Shown: positions 45,301-53,596, counted from the stretch's first letter. The stretch is 64,000 nucleotides of DNA from Phycisphaerae bacterium (GCA_022072085.1 JAJVII010000015.1:230442-294441); one strand, 5' to 3'. The notes: generated from the sequence alone by a model not told the origin. Program-made: numbers and translations.

Positions 45301-47224
45301 CGCTGGCGTTGGGCTCGGCCGGGCGGTTGGCAAGTTGTCCGCACAGGGCGATCGACTGGTCGAAGTCCTGGGTGTTGTAGGCGGTCACCGCCTTGCGCAG
45401 CGTCGTAACGGGCGTGTCGGCGCCTTCGACGATTTCCAGCAGCTTGGCGGCCTCAGCCGTCTTGCCCTGGCCGCTCAGCGCCCCGGCCTTCACACGCATC
45501 GCGTCGTCGATCAGCCGCTTGGCGAAGTCGCTGGGCGGCGAGCCGTCAGCCGTCTTGGACAGGACCGCGATGACTGCATCGGACAGCGTCTCGGCCATCT
45601 TGTAGTTGCGCAGCGCCAAGTCGATCTGGGCCTCGGTCAGCCGCAGCCGCGGGTCGTCGCGCACCTGCGGACTGTCCTGACGCACTTTCTGGATCAGGCC
45701 CATCGCAAAACCGTAGTTCTGCGTCTGGCGATAGACCTCTGACAGCAGCAGCGCGATGGTCAGCCGCTCATTGGCAACCAGCGTCGGGTCGGGGGCCTTC
45801 TCCAGGAGTTTGTAGGCGGACTCCAGGTGTTCCTGGGCCTGTCCCGTCCGCTTCTGGACCATCGCCACCCAGCCCTGGAGCCGCTCGTAGGTAAAGTTGT
45901 CCTGGGTGAAGTAGGGGAACTCGCGGGAGATCTCGTCCAGGGCATCCTGGACCTTGACCAGGTCCGCGGCCTGGTTGCCCTTGCCCTGGGCCTCGGCCAG
46001 CATGGCGTTGACCCGCAACAGCGACAGCTCGAAGCGGTACTGGAGGCTGATCCGACCGAAGAATCCCTCGCGGCTGAAGTCCATCGCCAGTCCGCGATCG
46101 ATGTACGTCTTGGCCTGGTCCGGTTCGCCGCGGACCGAGTAGAGCGAGGCCAGCCGATAGCAGGCGGCCATCGACCTGGGGTTGAACTTGCGGATAATCT
46201 CCAGCAGTTCCTGGGCGACCGGCGGGTCGCTGAACTGCTGCTCCAGCACGGTCGCCGTGTCGTTGCCCCAACTGTTGTAGACGGCGACGGCCCGGCTGAT
46301 GTCCGGCCGACCCTTGTCGTCCTTGGGGGCCAGACGGATCAGCAACTGGGCCCACGACTCCTGTTCGTCGCGGGTCATCGCCGAGGTGTCGGTGACCTCC
46401 TCAGCCAGCTTGCGGGCCTCGTCCTCGTCCTTCTTGGCCAGCAGGGCGTAGCGCGACTGGTAGAGGCGGAACCGGCTGCGGACCGCCGGGCCGGCGTCTT
46501 TGGGCAGGTAGGCCATCAGTTCATCGGCCTTCTCAGGCTGCGACGTCGGCGGAGGCGTGCCCGCCTCCTGTCCGCCCGGCGGGGCAACCAGCACCCCGGC
46601 TGCCAGCGAATACCCCAGCGGGTCGTCGGACGCCAGCTCACGCAGCTTGGCCAGATCCTCCAGGGCCGCGTCGACGGTTGCGGGGTCGGCCTGCCCAATC
46701 AACGCCTGGGCCCGGATGCGCCGGCCGATGAGGTTGTTGGGGTCGATCTTCAGCAGGATGTCGCACTGGTTGGCCAGTTCCTTCCAGTCCTGGCGATTGC
46801 GGCCTGTGCGGACGTACAGGTAGTCCAGCGACGACCGGCGTTCCAGGGCCTGCACGTTCTTGGGGTCGGACTTGAGGATCGACTGGTAGCTCCCCCGAGC
46901 CCCGCGGTCCTGCGTCTCGCCCAGGAACAACCGCACGTCCGCCTGGCGGATCATCAGCGCCGTGCGGTTCTCCTTGTTGTCCTTGTCATACGCCGCGGCG
47001 GTGGAATAGTCCCGGATAACTTCCTTCAAGGCGTCATACATCTTGTCCGGATCCGAGCCGGCCGCGTCCAGCGCCCTCTTCTCGGCCCGTCTGGCGGCAT
47101 CGATGTACGGACCGGGGTCCTTGGGGCCGAAGCGATACAAGACCACGAACCCGCCGGCGACCAGCAGGACCAGGACCACGCTGAGAGTGATCACGACGGG
47201 CATGTTGAGTCTGCGCTTAGCCAT
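42365..47224 (-). CDS. Very large membrane-anchored TPR protein of the exopolysaccharide cluster
   Basis: 1619 aa from the ATG at 47224, which has GGAG at good spacing. One N-terminal membrane helix (about residues 9-30; VVITLSVVLVLLVAGGFVVL) is followed by about 1580 residues of helical pairs with the TPR pattern, for example AAAYYLRGMTAYQANP and ILDTLGWCYVKGGQDQKGID. This fits the very large TPR proteins that accompany PEP-CTERM/exopolysaccharide loci and are thought to organise secretion in the periplasm. It lies between the Wza-like and Wzc-like genes on the same strand. Periplasmic orientation is inferred. The 278 bp upstream (47225-47502) hold no gene. Confidence 0.85.
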   Translation of the reverse strand: MAKRRLNMPVVITLSVVLVLLVAGGFVVLYRFGPKDPGPYIDAARRAEKRALDAAGSDPDKMYDALKEVIRDYSTAAAYDKDNKENRTALMIRQADVRLFLGETQDRGARGSYQSILKSDPKNVQALERRSSLDYLYVRTGRNRQDWKELANQCDILLKIDPNNLIGRRIRAQALIGQADPATVDAALEDLAKLRELASDDPLGYSLAAGVLVAPPGGQEAGTPPPTSQPEKADELMAYLPKDAGPAVRSRFRLYQSRYALLAKKDEDEARKLAEEVTDTSAMTRDEQESWAQLLIRLAPKDDKGRPDISRAVAVYNSWGNDTATVLEQQFSDPPVAQELLEIIRKFNPRSMAACYRLASLYSVRGEPDQAKTYIDRGLAMDFSREGFFGRISLQYRFELSLLRVNAMLAEAQGKGNQAADLVKVQDALDEISREFPYFTQDNFTYERLQGWVAMVQKRTGQAQEHLESAYKLLEKAPDPTLVANERLTIALLLSEVYRQTQNYGFAMGLIQKVRQDSPQVRDDPRLRLTEAQIDLALRNYKMAETLSDAVIAVLSKTADGSPPSDFAKRLIDDAMRVKAGALSGQGKTAEAAKLLEIVEGADTPVTTLRKAVTAYNTQDFDQSIALCGQLANRPAEPNASDDDKAKLDAIKWQAVQLEVRCLLYNERKDEARDAVREFLKINPEHKAARVLLTGLEEGQAKAQELALELIKKDETPLGRAFRLARESALNGANKIAQLQSQSGQSVSEAIRTQQEEVLKQTQAEVKGHLDEALEAADASQKAAVHRLGLDMSLRLRDMDQAEAHVKALEASDDDGVGGRTYRGRLQYEKGEFEAAVQTYSRILDDRNADSVSRLWLARCRARTGRPGDSEQVIPTLRRALQSNPLLVPAWRELVGALLQTGLRQDAWAEAENGLARLGSDDYLERVRLERLSEQEPAKAIAILEKKRNDDPKDWRNLLALAAVYQKTRETAKAEEVLLAALDNAPASDRLTVVLQVADFYRHQNDPAKGETMIRQYLQSHADQPIAYQALAEYYKSLTRLQDAADLYLQAIEKARASNQRSGTVPFFYMTLAEIYRQMSKSKEAIDAVLEAQKALVDPSATVQRQLAGYQIDFAQLDEARATIDEFKKRWPEDPTGALLEGRLYLRQGQPEKALAVYDGIIAAHPDMAAAYYLRGMTAYQANPSVNAASAIESITKAVELEPGMLDGPAGLQLAGYYRLNGQQTQALTVYRKILARNPGNHDARLQLIDTLASQGRPLDVDQELADALKRYGDVPAFHIAAGGVAMMRKNYAQAEKYFREALKLMPGNVQFLTNVTNAMAAQNNFSGIVTETADWLKSNDKAPSSDRAAAMAQQALALGKLKRIEEMYSTLEQAVDLAGVNLRTMEQLARLIYTQIGPDDAETWLTRFIDKHTDKLEPQIIRADLRTRNNKLEQGIADMKALLGKFTEPQQQILVHSYLAQVLQNNERYPEAADHYAKTLELADEAKLTPSFIVYNNYAYMLADNLDKADQAIPLAEKAATLANRDANILDTLGWCYVKGGQDQKGIDTLQEGLQKRPMDVIYYHLALTYRKMNQVDNALKACEEGLKAPSQGNETENVYAKKIRQLQEELNKAKTGS

Positions 47225-47502
47225 CGTACGCTCCGAATAGGCCAGAAGGTGCAGCCTGCCCGGTCCGACTCGCCTGTGGCGAGTGGGAACAGGCCCGCTC
47301 ATTCATTCAGACACATAAAGGTATGTCGTCACTAAGGCTGCGGGACTTTTGCACGCAAGTCCGATTTCCCGGGGTATTGCCAACGGTTTCCGCCTTGCAC
47401 CGACAGGTTGCCCCATCCGGCCCGGCGACCGGCCGGCGCTTGTTTTCTACGCCCCTCCCGGCCGACGGTTCACGGAAAAGCCCGGCGTGCGCGGCCGACG
47501 GA

Positions 47503-49095
47503 TCACGGGAACTTGTTCGCGTTGATGTGCTCGATGTCGGCAAGGTTGCGGTCATACACGAAGCCCACGCCGTAGGTCGCCCGGAAGGCGTTTCGCAGTA
47601 CCGCCAGGAACGGCGCGTAGACCGATGAGCCCACATTCACCACGTCGTTGGGCTTGAGTACGATGTCGTCGGCCTGGTGCAGCACGATCTTGTTGAAGTC
47701 GATCAGGAATGTCTGCTGCTGGTTGTTGCGCAGCCGCCGGATCAACTGCACCCGCGAGGGGATGGCCAACTGGCCCAGCCCGCCGCCGGCCGCGATGCCC
47801 TGCGTCAGCGTGATCTTGCGGTCGGTCAGGCTGTAGACGCCCGGGCGGTTCACGTTGCCCGTCAGGTAGAACTCGCCGATGATCGGCTGGGGCGTGACAA
47901 CCGTATCGCCGTGCCGCATCACCAGGTTGTAGCGATCGTCGCCGTTGCGCAACGCCCGCAGGTCGATCCGAATCACCCGCGTCCGCTTGGGCGTCGAAGC
48001 GCCTTCCTGGCCCGCGGCCGGCTGGCCTGTCGGGCTCGCGGCCGGCTGGGCGACGAAGGTCCACTTACCGCCGATGATCAGCCACTTGCCTTCGCCGCGG
48101 CCGTAGGGCTCGGTCATTGGCGCCGGGGGGATGCCGTTGTGGTCGGGCACGGTGTCCTGAGGCTGGGTGTTCGCCGGCGGCGAAGCCGTGTTGCCGTCCT
48201 GAAGCATCGTTCGGCGGATGTCCGACTCGCCGTTGCCGGTCGCCGGGGCGGCCGCAGGAACAGCCGGCGCGGGCGCCGGCGGCGACATCGAGGCCCCGCC
48301 GGGCAGGTCCATCGGGGCGCTGCCGCCGCCGTCGTTTCCTCCGGGCAGGGGCAGCGGCGTCGGACCGGCGCCGTCGCCGCTCGGGGCCGGAGCGCTGCCA
48401 GCCGGCGGCTTGACCTCGTCGTACTTGTCGACGCGGATGACGTAGACTTCAGCGATCGTCGCGTTGGTCACTCCGCCGACCAGCCCCAGGGCGTCCAGCA
48501 GGCGGAAGTTGTCGGAACGGATGAAGTACTGCCCCGGCTGGTTGAACGCGCCGATCGCCTGGAACGTGCGGTTCTCACGGGTCTGGGCCCGGACCGACAG
48601 CCGCGGGTTGGCCAGCAGTCCGGAATCCTTGTAGGCCTGGGCAATCTGCTGCTCGATCAGCTTTTCAGTCAGGCTCGCGACGAAAAGGTCGTCGGGGAGT
48701 TGGGGCAGGCGGATGAAGCCGGTCTCGGTGACGCGGCGGCTGAGTTGCTCGGACGCATCAACGTGTATCAGGTCGTAAATCTGGATCAGCAGCTCGTCGC
48801 CCGGGGCGATGCGGTAGTCCTCGCGGACGACATCCAGGTCCTCGGCGCGCGGGTCGGTCGCGTTCTCGGGAACCGACTCCAGCGGCTCGTCGTAGAGGCT
48901 GAGCGACTCGTTCATCCCGATGATGGCGTTGGTGGTGTCCAGGCGGATAGGCTGGGTGGGGTCCAGGAGGGTCTTGTTGAAGTACTGATTCCACGTCTCC
49001 CGGTCACAGCCCGAGCCGACAGACAGCAGGCAGGACAGCAGCGCAACGGGCAGCCAGAGTCTCGCAGGGCGTCCGGCAACGCGGTTGGTTGTCAA
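47503..49095 (-). CDS. Wza-like polysaccharide export lipoprotein with split SLBB domain
   Basis: 530 aa using the TTG at 49095, which follows GGGAG and gives a normal lipoprotein signal (LWLPVALLSCLLSVGSGC). The frame stays open upstream but that part is not signal-like. A Poly_export domain begins at DYRIAPGDELLIQIYD and is followed by a first SLBB repeat. Between its IRVDKYDEV and IRIDLRALRNG strands sits an insertion of about 140 residues, very rich in Pro, Gly and Ala. A second SLBB (EFYLTGNVNRPGVYSL) follows. Wza-type proteins form the outer-membrane channel for exopolysaccharide. It heads the minus-strand cluster behind the promoter at 49199-49226. Confidence 0.9.
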   Translation of the reverse strand: MTTNRVAGRPARLWLPVALLSCLLSVGSGCDRETWNQYFNKTLLDPTQPIRLDTTNAIIGMNESLSLYDEPLESVPENATDPRAEDLDVVREDYRIAPGDELLIQIYDLIHVDASEQLSRRVTETGFIRLPQLPDDLFVASLTEKLIEQQIAQAYKDSGLLANPRLSVRAQTRENRTFQAIGAFNQPGQYFIRSDNFRLLDALGLVGGVTNATIAEVYVIRVDKYDEVKPPAGSAPAPSGDGAGPTPLPLPGGNDGGGSAPMDLPGGASMSPPAPAPAVPAAAPATGNGESDIRRTMLQDGNTASPPANTQPQDTVPDHNGIPPAPMTEPYGRGEGKWLIIGGKWTFVAQPAASPTGQPAAGQEGASTPKRTRVIRIDLRALRNGDDRYNLVMRHGDTVVTPQPIIGEFYLTGNVNRPGVYSLTDRKITLTQGIAAGGGLGQLAIPSRVQLIRRLRNNQQQTFLIDFNKIVLHQADDIVLKPNDVVNVGSSVYAPFLAVLRNAFRATYGVGFVYDRNLADIEHINANKFP

Positions 49096-49198
49096 GTCTG
49101 GTCTCCCGTCCAGAACGATTGCTGCCGCATCGACGCGCAGGCCGCTCCGCAGTCCGGGCCGCACGCGAGAAACGACGATCCCACCCCTCAAGCCAGTC

Positions 49199-49226
49199 AG
49201 TCTACCGGCGAGGCAGGGGGTGTCAA
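49199..49226 (-). promoter_or_regulatory. Sigma-70-type promoter of the exopolysaccharide cluster
   Basis: On the minus strand, a perfect TTGACA (49226-49221) and TAGACT (49204-49199) are 16 bp apart. Transcription would start near 49192, leaving a leader of about 97 nt before the TTG start of the Wza-like gene. Confidence 0.6.
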
Positions 49227-49393
49227 GCGCACAGCCATGACGGCGGCGCATGGCTGCCGCCGTCGCAGCGTCTCTGCCGCTACATTATCGGTCTATCGGC
49301 GTTTTCGCCCGCAACCTTTGACCGATTCCCGGCCTCGCCACAGAACCTACGCAGCAGGCTGCCGTCTTGTTCAGGTCGGAGGGCAGGAGTTGG

Positions 49394-49421
49394 GAGTGAG
49401 GAGTGAGGAGTGAGGAGTCAC
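49394..49421. repeat. Period-7 repeat array (GAGTGAG heptads)
   Basis: Three perfect GAGTGAG heptads followed by GAGTCAC, directly before a second array of different sequence. Confidence 0.7.
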
Positions 49422-49443
49422 TCTGACTGCCCCCGATCCCCGC

Positions 49444-49478
49444 CCCCTGACCCCCGACCACTAACCCCTGACCCCTGT
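49444..49478. repeat. Period-7 repeat array (CCCCTGA heptads)
   Basis: Five heptads: CCCCTGA, CCCCCGA, CCACTAA, CCCCTGA, CCCCTGT. It lies 65 bp upstream of the TIGR03790 gene. Confidence 0.7.
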
Positions 49479-49542
49479 CTACTGACAGGTGTGCAGGCGA
49501 CGCCGGAGTCCCTATACTTGGGGCAGTTGCGGAGGAACGCCC

Positions 49543-51168
49543 ATGAGTCGGACGCTGTTGCCGCTCCTGGCTGCCGTCATTGCGGCCGCCGCCCCCCTGC
49601 CCCTCGCCCGGGCGGGCCTGACCGCCGACCAGATCGCCATCGTCTATGGCAAGCAGGATGCACAGTCGGCCGCTCTGGCCCGGCACTACGCCGGCAAGCG
49701 CGGCGTGCCGGAAGCGCAGATGCTCGGTCTGGACTTCCAGGGCGAGACCATCTCCCGCAACGATTACGACCGCAAGCTGGCCGGTCCGATCCGCGACTGG
49801 CTGACCGAGTCGAAGCTGAAGGACAAGGTCCGCTGCCTGCTGCTGATCCGCCCGCTGCCCTATCGCGTGCTGGGGTCGGCCGCCCCGCCGGCGGTGCTGG
49901 GCTACCTCGCCGACGTCGACAAGGACTACAAGTCCGCGGTCCAGATGCTCGAGCAGACGCGCTGGGCGCTCGAGCAACTGGCCGCCGGCACGATCCCCAA
50001 GGACCTGCCGCCGCGGCAGGAGAAACTGAGTTCCTCGGCCGTGCTCAAGGGCCTGGACGCAATCAGCGGCAAGGCCGCCGCCGCCGTCGGGGCCATGCCC
50101 GACGGACCGGCCAAGACGCAGGCGGCCGGAATGCTCTATCGCCTGTGGGACCTGGCCTACGGCCCAGCCGGCGTGACGGCGCTGGCGGCCGGGCGAGGCA
50201 ACCCGCCCCCGCCGCCCGACGTGGATCTGGCAGCGGCGAAGAAACGCGACCAGGAGGCCCGCGCCGCCCTGGCGGCCGTGCCGGCCGACGCGACCCGCGA
50301 GCAGCTTGTCGAGAAGTTCAACCTCGCAGGCAAGACCGCCGGCCTGAGCGGCCAGGTGAGGTCGGCCGACCGCGACCGCGGCCAGGCCGCCAGCAGCGGC
50401 GAACGGGCCGCGGTCGACAGCGAGCTGTCGCTGCTGTGGAGCAAGGAATATCGGCTGGCAGGCGGGATGCCCAATCCGCTCAACTGGCGTTACGCCGCCC
50501 GCCCGCAACCCGACACCGCCCCGACGCTGATGGTCTTCCGCCTGGACGGAGCGGATTTCGACACGCTGACCCGTCTGGTGGACGACTCGCTCGCAACCGA
50601 GAAGGCGGGCCTGACCGGCCGGGTCTACCTCGACCTGGCCCGAAAGGGCGGCGGCTACGCCGGCTACGACCGCGACCTGGAGAAGTTGGCCGACCTGCTC
50701 AAGCAGACCCGGCTGCCGGTGACGGTGGAGTCCACCGCCAAGCTGATGCCCGCCGGCAGCGGGCCGGACTGCGCCCTCTACTGCGGGTGGTACTCGCTGA
50801 GGAAGTTCGTTCCTTCGGTCGCCTTCAAGACCGGCGCGGTGGGCTGGCACATCGCCAGCTTCGAACTCCAGGACTTGCGCGCCGCCAAGCCGACGACCTG
50901 GGTCCCCAACCTCATCCGCAACGGCGACGTGGCCACGTTCGGTTCGTTCGACGAACCCTACCTCGGGGCGTTCCCCCTGCCCAGCCAGTTCTTCGGGCTG
51001 TTGCTGACCGGACGCTACACGATGGCCGAGGTGTTCTACCTGACCAACCCCCAGCTCTCATGGATGATGAGCTTCATCGGCGACCCGCTCTACGCGCCGT
51101 TCAAGGCCGACCCGCAGCTCAAGCCCAGCGACCTGCCCTGGTTCCATGAGCCCGAGTGGGTGAAGTAG
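49543..51168 (+). CDS. TIGR03790-family secreted protein, copy 1
   Basis: 541 aa from the ATG at 49543 behind GGAGGAA. The signal peptide is MSRTLLPLLAAVIAAAAPLPLARA. The start of the mature protein (LTADQIAIVYGKQDAQSAALARHYAGKRGVP) and the end (GRYTMAEVFYLTNPQLSWMMSFIGDPLYAPF) are the two hallmarks of TIGR03790, a family of unknown function found in planctomycetes, verrucomicrobia and acidobacteria. A helical, Ala/Asp-rich insertion sits at about residues 200-300. Conserved GWY (CGWYSL) and the GDPLY motif near the C-terminus may belong to an active site, but no reaction is known. A second copy lies 720 bp downstream. Confidence 0.88.
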   Translation: MSRTLLPLLAAVIAAAAPLPLARAGLTADQIAIVYGKQDAQSAALARHYAGKRGVPEAQMLGLDFQGETISRNDYDRKLAGPIRDWLTESKLKDKVRCLLLIRPLPYRVLGSAAPPAVLGYLADVDKDYKSAVQMLEQTRWALEQLAAGTIPKDLPPRQEKLSSSAVLKGLDAISGKAAAAVGAMPDGPAKTQAAGMLYRLWDLAYGPAGVTALAAGRGNPPPPPDVDLAAAKKRDQEARAALAAVPADATREQLVEKFNLAGKTAGLSGQVRSADRDRGQAASSGERAAVDSELSLLWSKEYRLAGGMPNPLNWRYAARPQPDTAPTLMVFRLDGADFDTLTRLVDDSLATEKAGLTGRVYLDLARKGGGYAGYDRDLEKLADLLKQTRLPVTVESTAKLMPAGSGPDCALYCGWYSLRKFVPSVAFKTGAVGWHIASFELQDLRAAKPTTWVPNLIRNGDVATFGSFDEPYLGAFPLPSQFFGLLLTGRYTMAEVFYLTNPQLSWMMSFIGDPLYAPFKADPQLKPSDLPWFHEPEWVK

Positions 51169-51268
51169 GCGCCGGATCGGGAATTGCCTTGTGGCTCGTG
51201 GTCAGCCGCTTGGAATCCAGCCGGGCTGGCCCCTATCATTGGCTGGACGAAGACATGAAGACCGAACA

Positions 51269-51441
51269 TTTTTCATAATTCAGTTCGCCGCTGAGGCGCA
51301 GAGACGCTGCGGGAAAGGACTTGGTTGAAGACGGGCATCGGAAGTGATCGGAAGACTCGAACGCAACGCCTTCCATAGACCATTGTCCCTCTGCGACTCA
51401 GCGCCTCAGCGGCCAATTATGAAAAGTCCTGAGACCCAGCG
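51269..51441. repeat. Foldback repeat element, copy 1
   Basis: The ends TTTTCATAATT (51270-51280) and AATTATGAAAA (51415-51425) are inverted, and each is followed inward by GCCGCTGAGGCGC-type sequence and CAGAG/CTCTG. The body and the trailing TCCTGAGACNCAG are shared with the copy at 54389-54560. It occupies most of the 285-bp gap before the YggX-like gene, so any promoter for that gene lies in or next to it. Confidence 0.8.
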
Positions 51442-51453
51442 ACGGAGGAACCC

Positions 51454-51729
51454 GTGAGCGAAGATCGCAGGGAAGAAACGACGCAGGCTGGACCGGATGG
51501 CTTCGCCTGTTCGCGTTGCGGCCGCGGCAGCAGGATGGCTGAACGACCCTTCAAGGGCAAGCTGGGCGAACGCGTCTGGGCCCACGTCTGCGGAGACTGC
51601 TGGCACGCCTGGATTCGCATGGGCACGCGGGTCATCAACGAACTGGGGCTCGTGCTGGGCAGCCCGGAGGGTCAGGCGGCCTACGACACCCACTTGAAGG
51701 AATTCCTCAACCTGCCCGGCCAGCCGTAA
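51454..51729 (+). CDS. YggX-like (Fe2+-trafficking family) protein with an added zinc ribbon
   Basis: 91 aa from GTG at 51454 after GGAGGAA. Residues 33-88 follow the Iron_traffic/YggX pattern: PFKGKLGERVW, then AWIRMGTRVINELGL and a helical end LKEFLNLPG. Unlike classical YggX it has two Cys pairs, C19-x2-C22 and C46-x2-C49, which make a likely zinc ribbon. YggX protects iron-sulfur proteins from oxidative damage in enterobacteria; whether this variant does so is unknown. It sits between the two TIGR03790 genes on the same strand. Confidence is high for the gene and moderate for the family. Confidence 0.75.
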   Translation: MSEDRREETTQAGPDGFACSRCGRGSRMAERPFKGKLGERVWAHVCGDCWHAWIRMGTRVINELGLVLGSPEGQAAYDTHLKEFLNLPGQP

Positions 51730-51889
51730 CCGCACCGGCCGGGCCGCTTCAGCGATCCAGGTCCTGCTGCCGCCCGAAAACGCCGCTCGGCGGCCCCGGT
51801 GACGGCCCTCACATTGCCCTTTTCGCAGAGACCTGGACGGGGGATAATCGTTTAGAATCCTGGACGCGCACCGATCAGGGAGGAACGCC

Positions 51890-53521
51890 ATGCCCCGCGC
51901 CATCATCCTGACTCTGGCGGCGGTTGTGTCGGCTGCGGCCGGACCGGCCTGTGCCCTGACGCCCGACGAGATCGTCATGGTCATTCGCCGCGGCGATCCG
52001 GACGGGGCCCGGCTGAGCCGCTACTACAGCGACGCCCGCAACGTGCCGCGGACCCAGATCATCGCCCTGGACCTGCCGGCGACCAACGAAATCTCCTGGA
52101 GCGTTTACGAGACGCGGGTCATCAAGCCCATCCGGACCGAGTTGACCCGCCGCAAGCTGGACGAGTCCACTCGCTGCCTGCTGATCCTGGGGCGCGTGCC
52201 GCTGGGCATCAGCCCGGACCCGGCGACGACCTCCGAGGAGCACGAGACCAAGATGCTCAAGGATGCCGTCAGGAGCGGCACGCTGGAGTTCTTTCAGCAG
52301 GCCTGGCGTGTGGAGCAACTGGCCCGGGCGCAGATGCCCGGCCGCCCGCCGGACAAGCTGGACAAGGACCACAACAACTTCTGGACGATCCGCGAATGGT
52401 ACCAGGACAGCCGCGACCGGGCGATCCAGGTCATCGAACCGCTGCCCGCCGACAAGCGCGACCCGCTGATGCAGCGGCTGAACGCCATCCGCCTGGCGGT
52501 CGAGGGGATCAAGGCCAGGCAGAGGGAGGAGCCCAAGGACCTGCTGGCCAAGGATTACAAGCAGCAGTTGGAGCAGTGGAAAAAGGACCAGGAGCAGATC
52601 GCCGCCGCCGAGGCCGAAGCGCGCAAGTCGGCCGGCGGGCACGGCCCGGCCTCGATGCGCGACGCCCGGCGGCGGATGCAGTACGACAAGTTCGGCCTCC
52701 AGGGCGCGATGCAGCAGGCGTTCGACGACATCAACGAGCTGACCAGCAGCGTGCGGGCGTCGGCGCTGGACAGCGAACTGGCGATGCTGTGGCAGGACAA
52801 CTACCGCCAGTTCCACGTCCACGGCAATCCGCTGCGGGGGTCGGCGATCGACGCCAAGCCGGAGAAGGACAAGCCCCGCGCCGGCGTGATGGTCTGCCGC
52901 CTGGACGGGCCGGACATCGCCCAGTTGATGCGGATGGTCGACGACGGACTGATGACCGAGAAGGTCGGCAAGGGCGTCGCGGGCAAGTTCTGCATCGACA
53001 CCCGCGGGCTGCCCAAGGAGGACCGCGACTACCGCTACGACGAGATGCTGCTCAACGCCGCCGACTGGACCGGCCGACCGGCCGCCATGACGATGGTCAA
53101 GGACACCAGCATCCTGGTCATGCCCGCGACCAAGGCCAACCCCATCGGGTTCTACGCCGGCTGGGGCGGCGCCGACGCGTTCCCCTCCGACTACCAGTGC
53201 GCGACCGGCGCGGTGACTCTCTCGCTCAACCCCCAGGCAGCCGGTGAACTGTTCAAGGCCGACTCCACCCGCTGGACCAACGGCTGGCTGAAGGTCGGGG
53301 CGGCGGCCACCGTCGGCGCGGTCCTGCAAGCCGACCCCTACAGCTTCCCCAACGCCACCGAGTTCGCCAAGGCCCTGCTGGTGGACGGCCGCCCGCTGGC
53401 GGAGGCCTACTGGATGACCACGCCCTTCGCAAGCTGGCGGGTGATTCTGATCGGCGACCCCCTCTACAAACCGGCCGCCCGGGCCCCGGCCAACCCGAAC
53501 GCCCCCAAGGCCGCCCCTTGA
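51890..53521 (+). CDS. TIGR03790-family secreted protein, copy 2
   Basis: 543 aa, ATG at 51890 after GGGAGGAA. The signal peptide ends at GPACA, followed by LTPDEIVMVIRRGDPDGARLSRYYSDARNVP, the N-terminal hallmark of the family. The C-terminal hallmark is PLAEAYWMTTPFASWRVILIGDPLYKP. Between them is a Lys/Gln/Glu-rich helical insertion (about 215-270) that copy 1 replaces with a different one, so the copies share ends and core but not the middle. The FYAGWGG segment corresponds to CGWYSL of copy 1. The duplication probably predates the YggX-like gene between them or that gene was kept in place. Function unknown. Confidence 0.88.
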   Translation: MPRAIILTLAAVVSAAAGPACALTPDEIVMVIRRGDPDGARLSRYYSDARNVPRTQIIALDLPATNEISWSVYETRVIKPIRTELTRRKLDESTRCLLILGRVPLGISPDPATTSEEHETKMLKDAVRSGTLEFFQQAWRVEQLARAQMPGRPPDKLDKDHNNFWTIREWYQDSRDRAIQVIEPLPADKRDPLMQRLNAIRLAVEGIKARQREEPKDLLAKDYKQQLEQWKKDQEQIAAAEAEARKSAGGHGPASMRDARRRMQYDKFGLQGAMQQAFDDINELTSSVRASALDSELAMLWQDNYRQFHVHGNPLRGSAIDAKPEKDKPRAGVMVCRLDGPDIAQLMRMVDDGLMTEKVGKGVAGKFCIDTRGLPKEDRDYRYDEMLLNAADWTGRPAAMTMVKDTSILVMPATKANPIGFYAGWGGADAFPSDYQCATGAVTLSLNPQAAGELFKADSTRWTNGWLKVGAAATVGAVLQADPYSFPNATEFAKALLVDGRPLAEAYWMTTPFASWRVILIGDPLYKPAARAPANPNAPKAAP

Positions 53522-53596
53522 CGCACGCCGCCCCGGCGAGGGACGGACTCTTTACTTTCGCCCCGCGCTCTGATTCACTGCTGCCCGAGGTGACCC

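Larger units (their letters stand above)
49096..49542. other. Intergenic region with EPS promoter and two heptad arrays
   Basis: 447 bp between divergent genes. The left part holds the minus-strand promoter and leader. The right part holds the two period-7 arrays at 49394-49421 and 49444-49478. No gene is supported. A promoter for the TIGR03790 gene could not be placed with confidence. Confidence 0.6.

Noticed and set aside
42263..45742. Open frame of about 1160 codons on the plus strand opposite the TPR gene
   Set aside because: Shadow frame of the TPR protein; it also runs antisense through recognisable TPR sequence and has no start signal.
47342..47362. Hairpin GGACTTTTGC / GCAAGTCC upstream of the TPR gene considered as a riboswitch or terminator
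   Set aside because: One arm has two extra bases, no T-run follows in the reading direction, and no known riboswitch core could be recognised around it.
49482..49518. CTGACA and TATACT before the first TIGR03790 gene considered as a promoter
   Set aside because: The spacer is 25 bp, too long for sigma-70.
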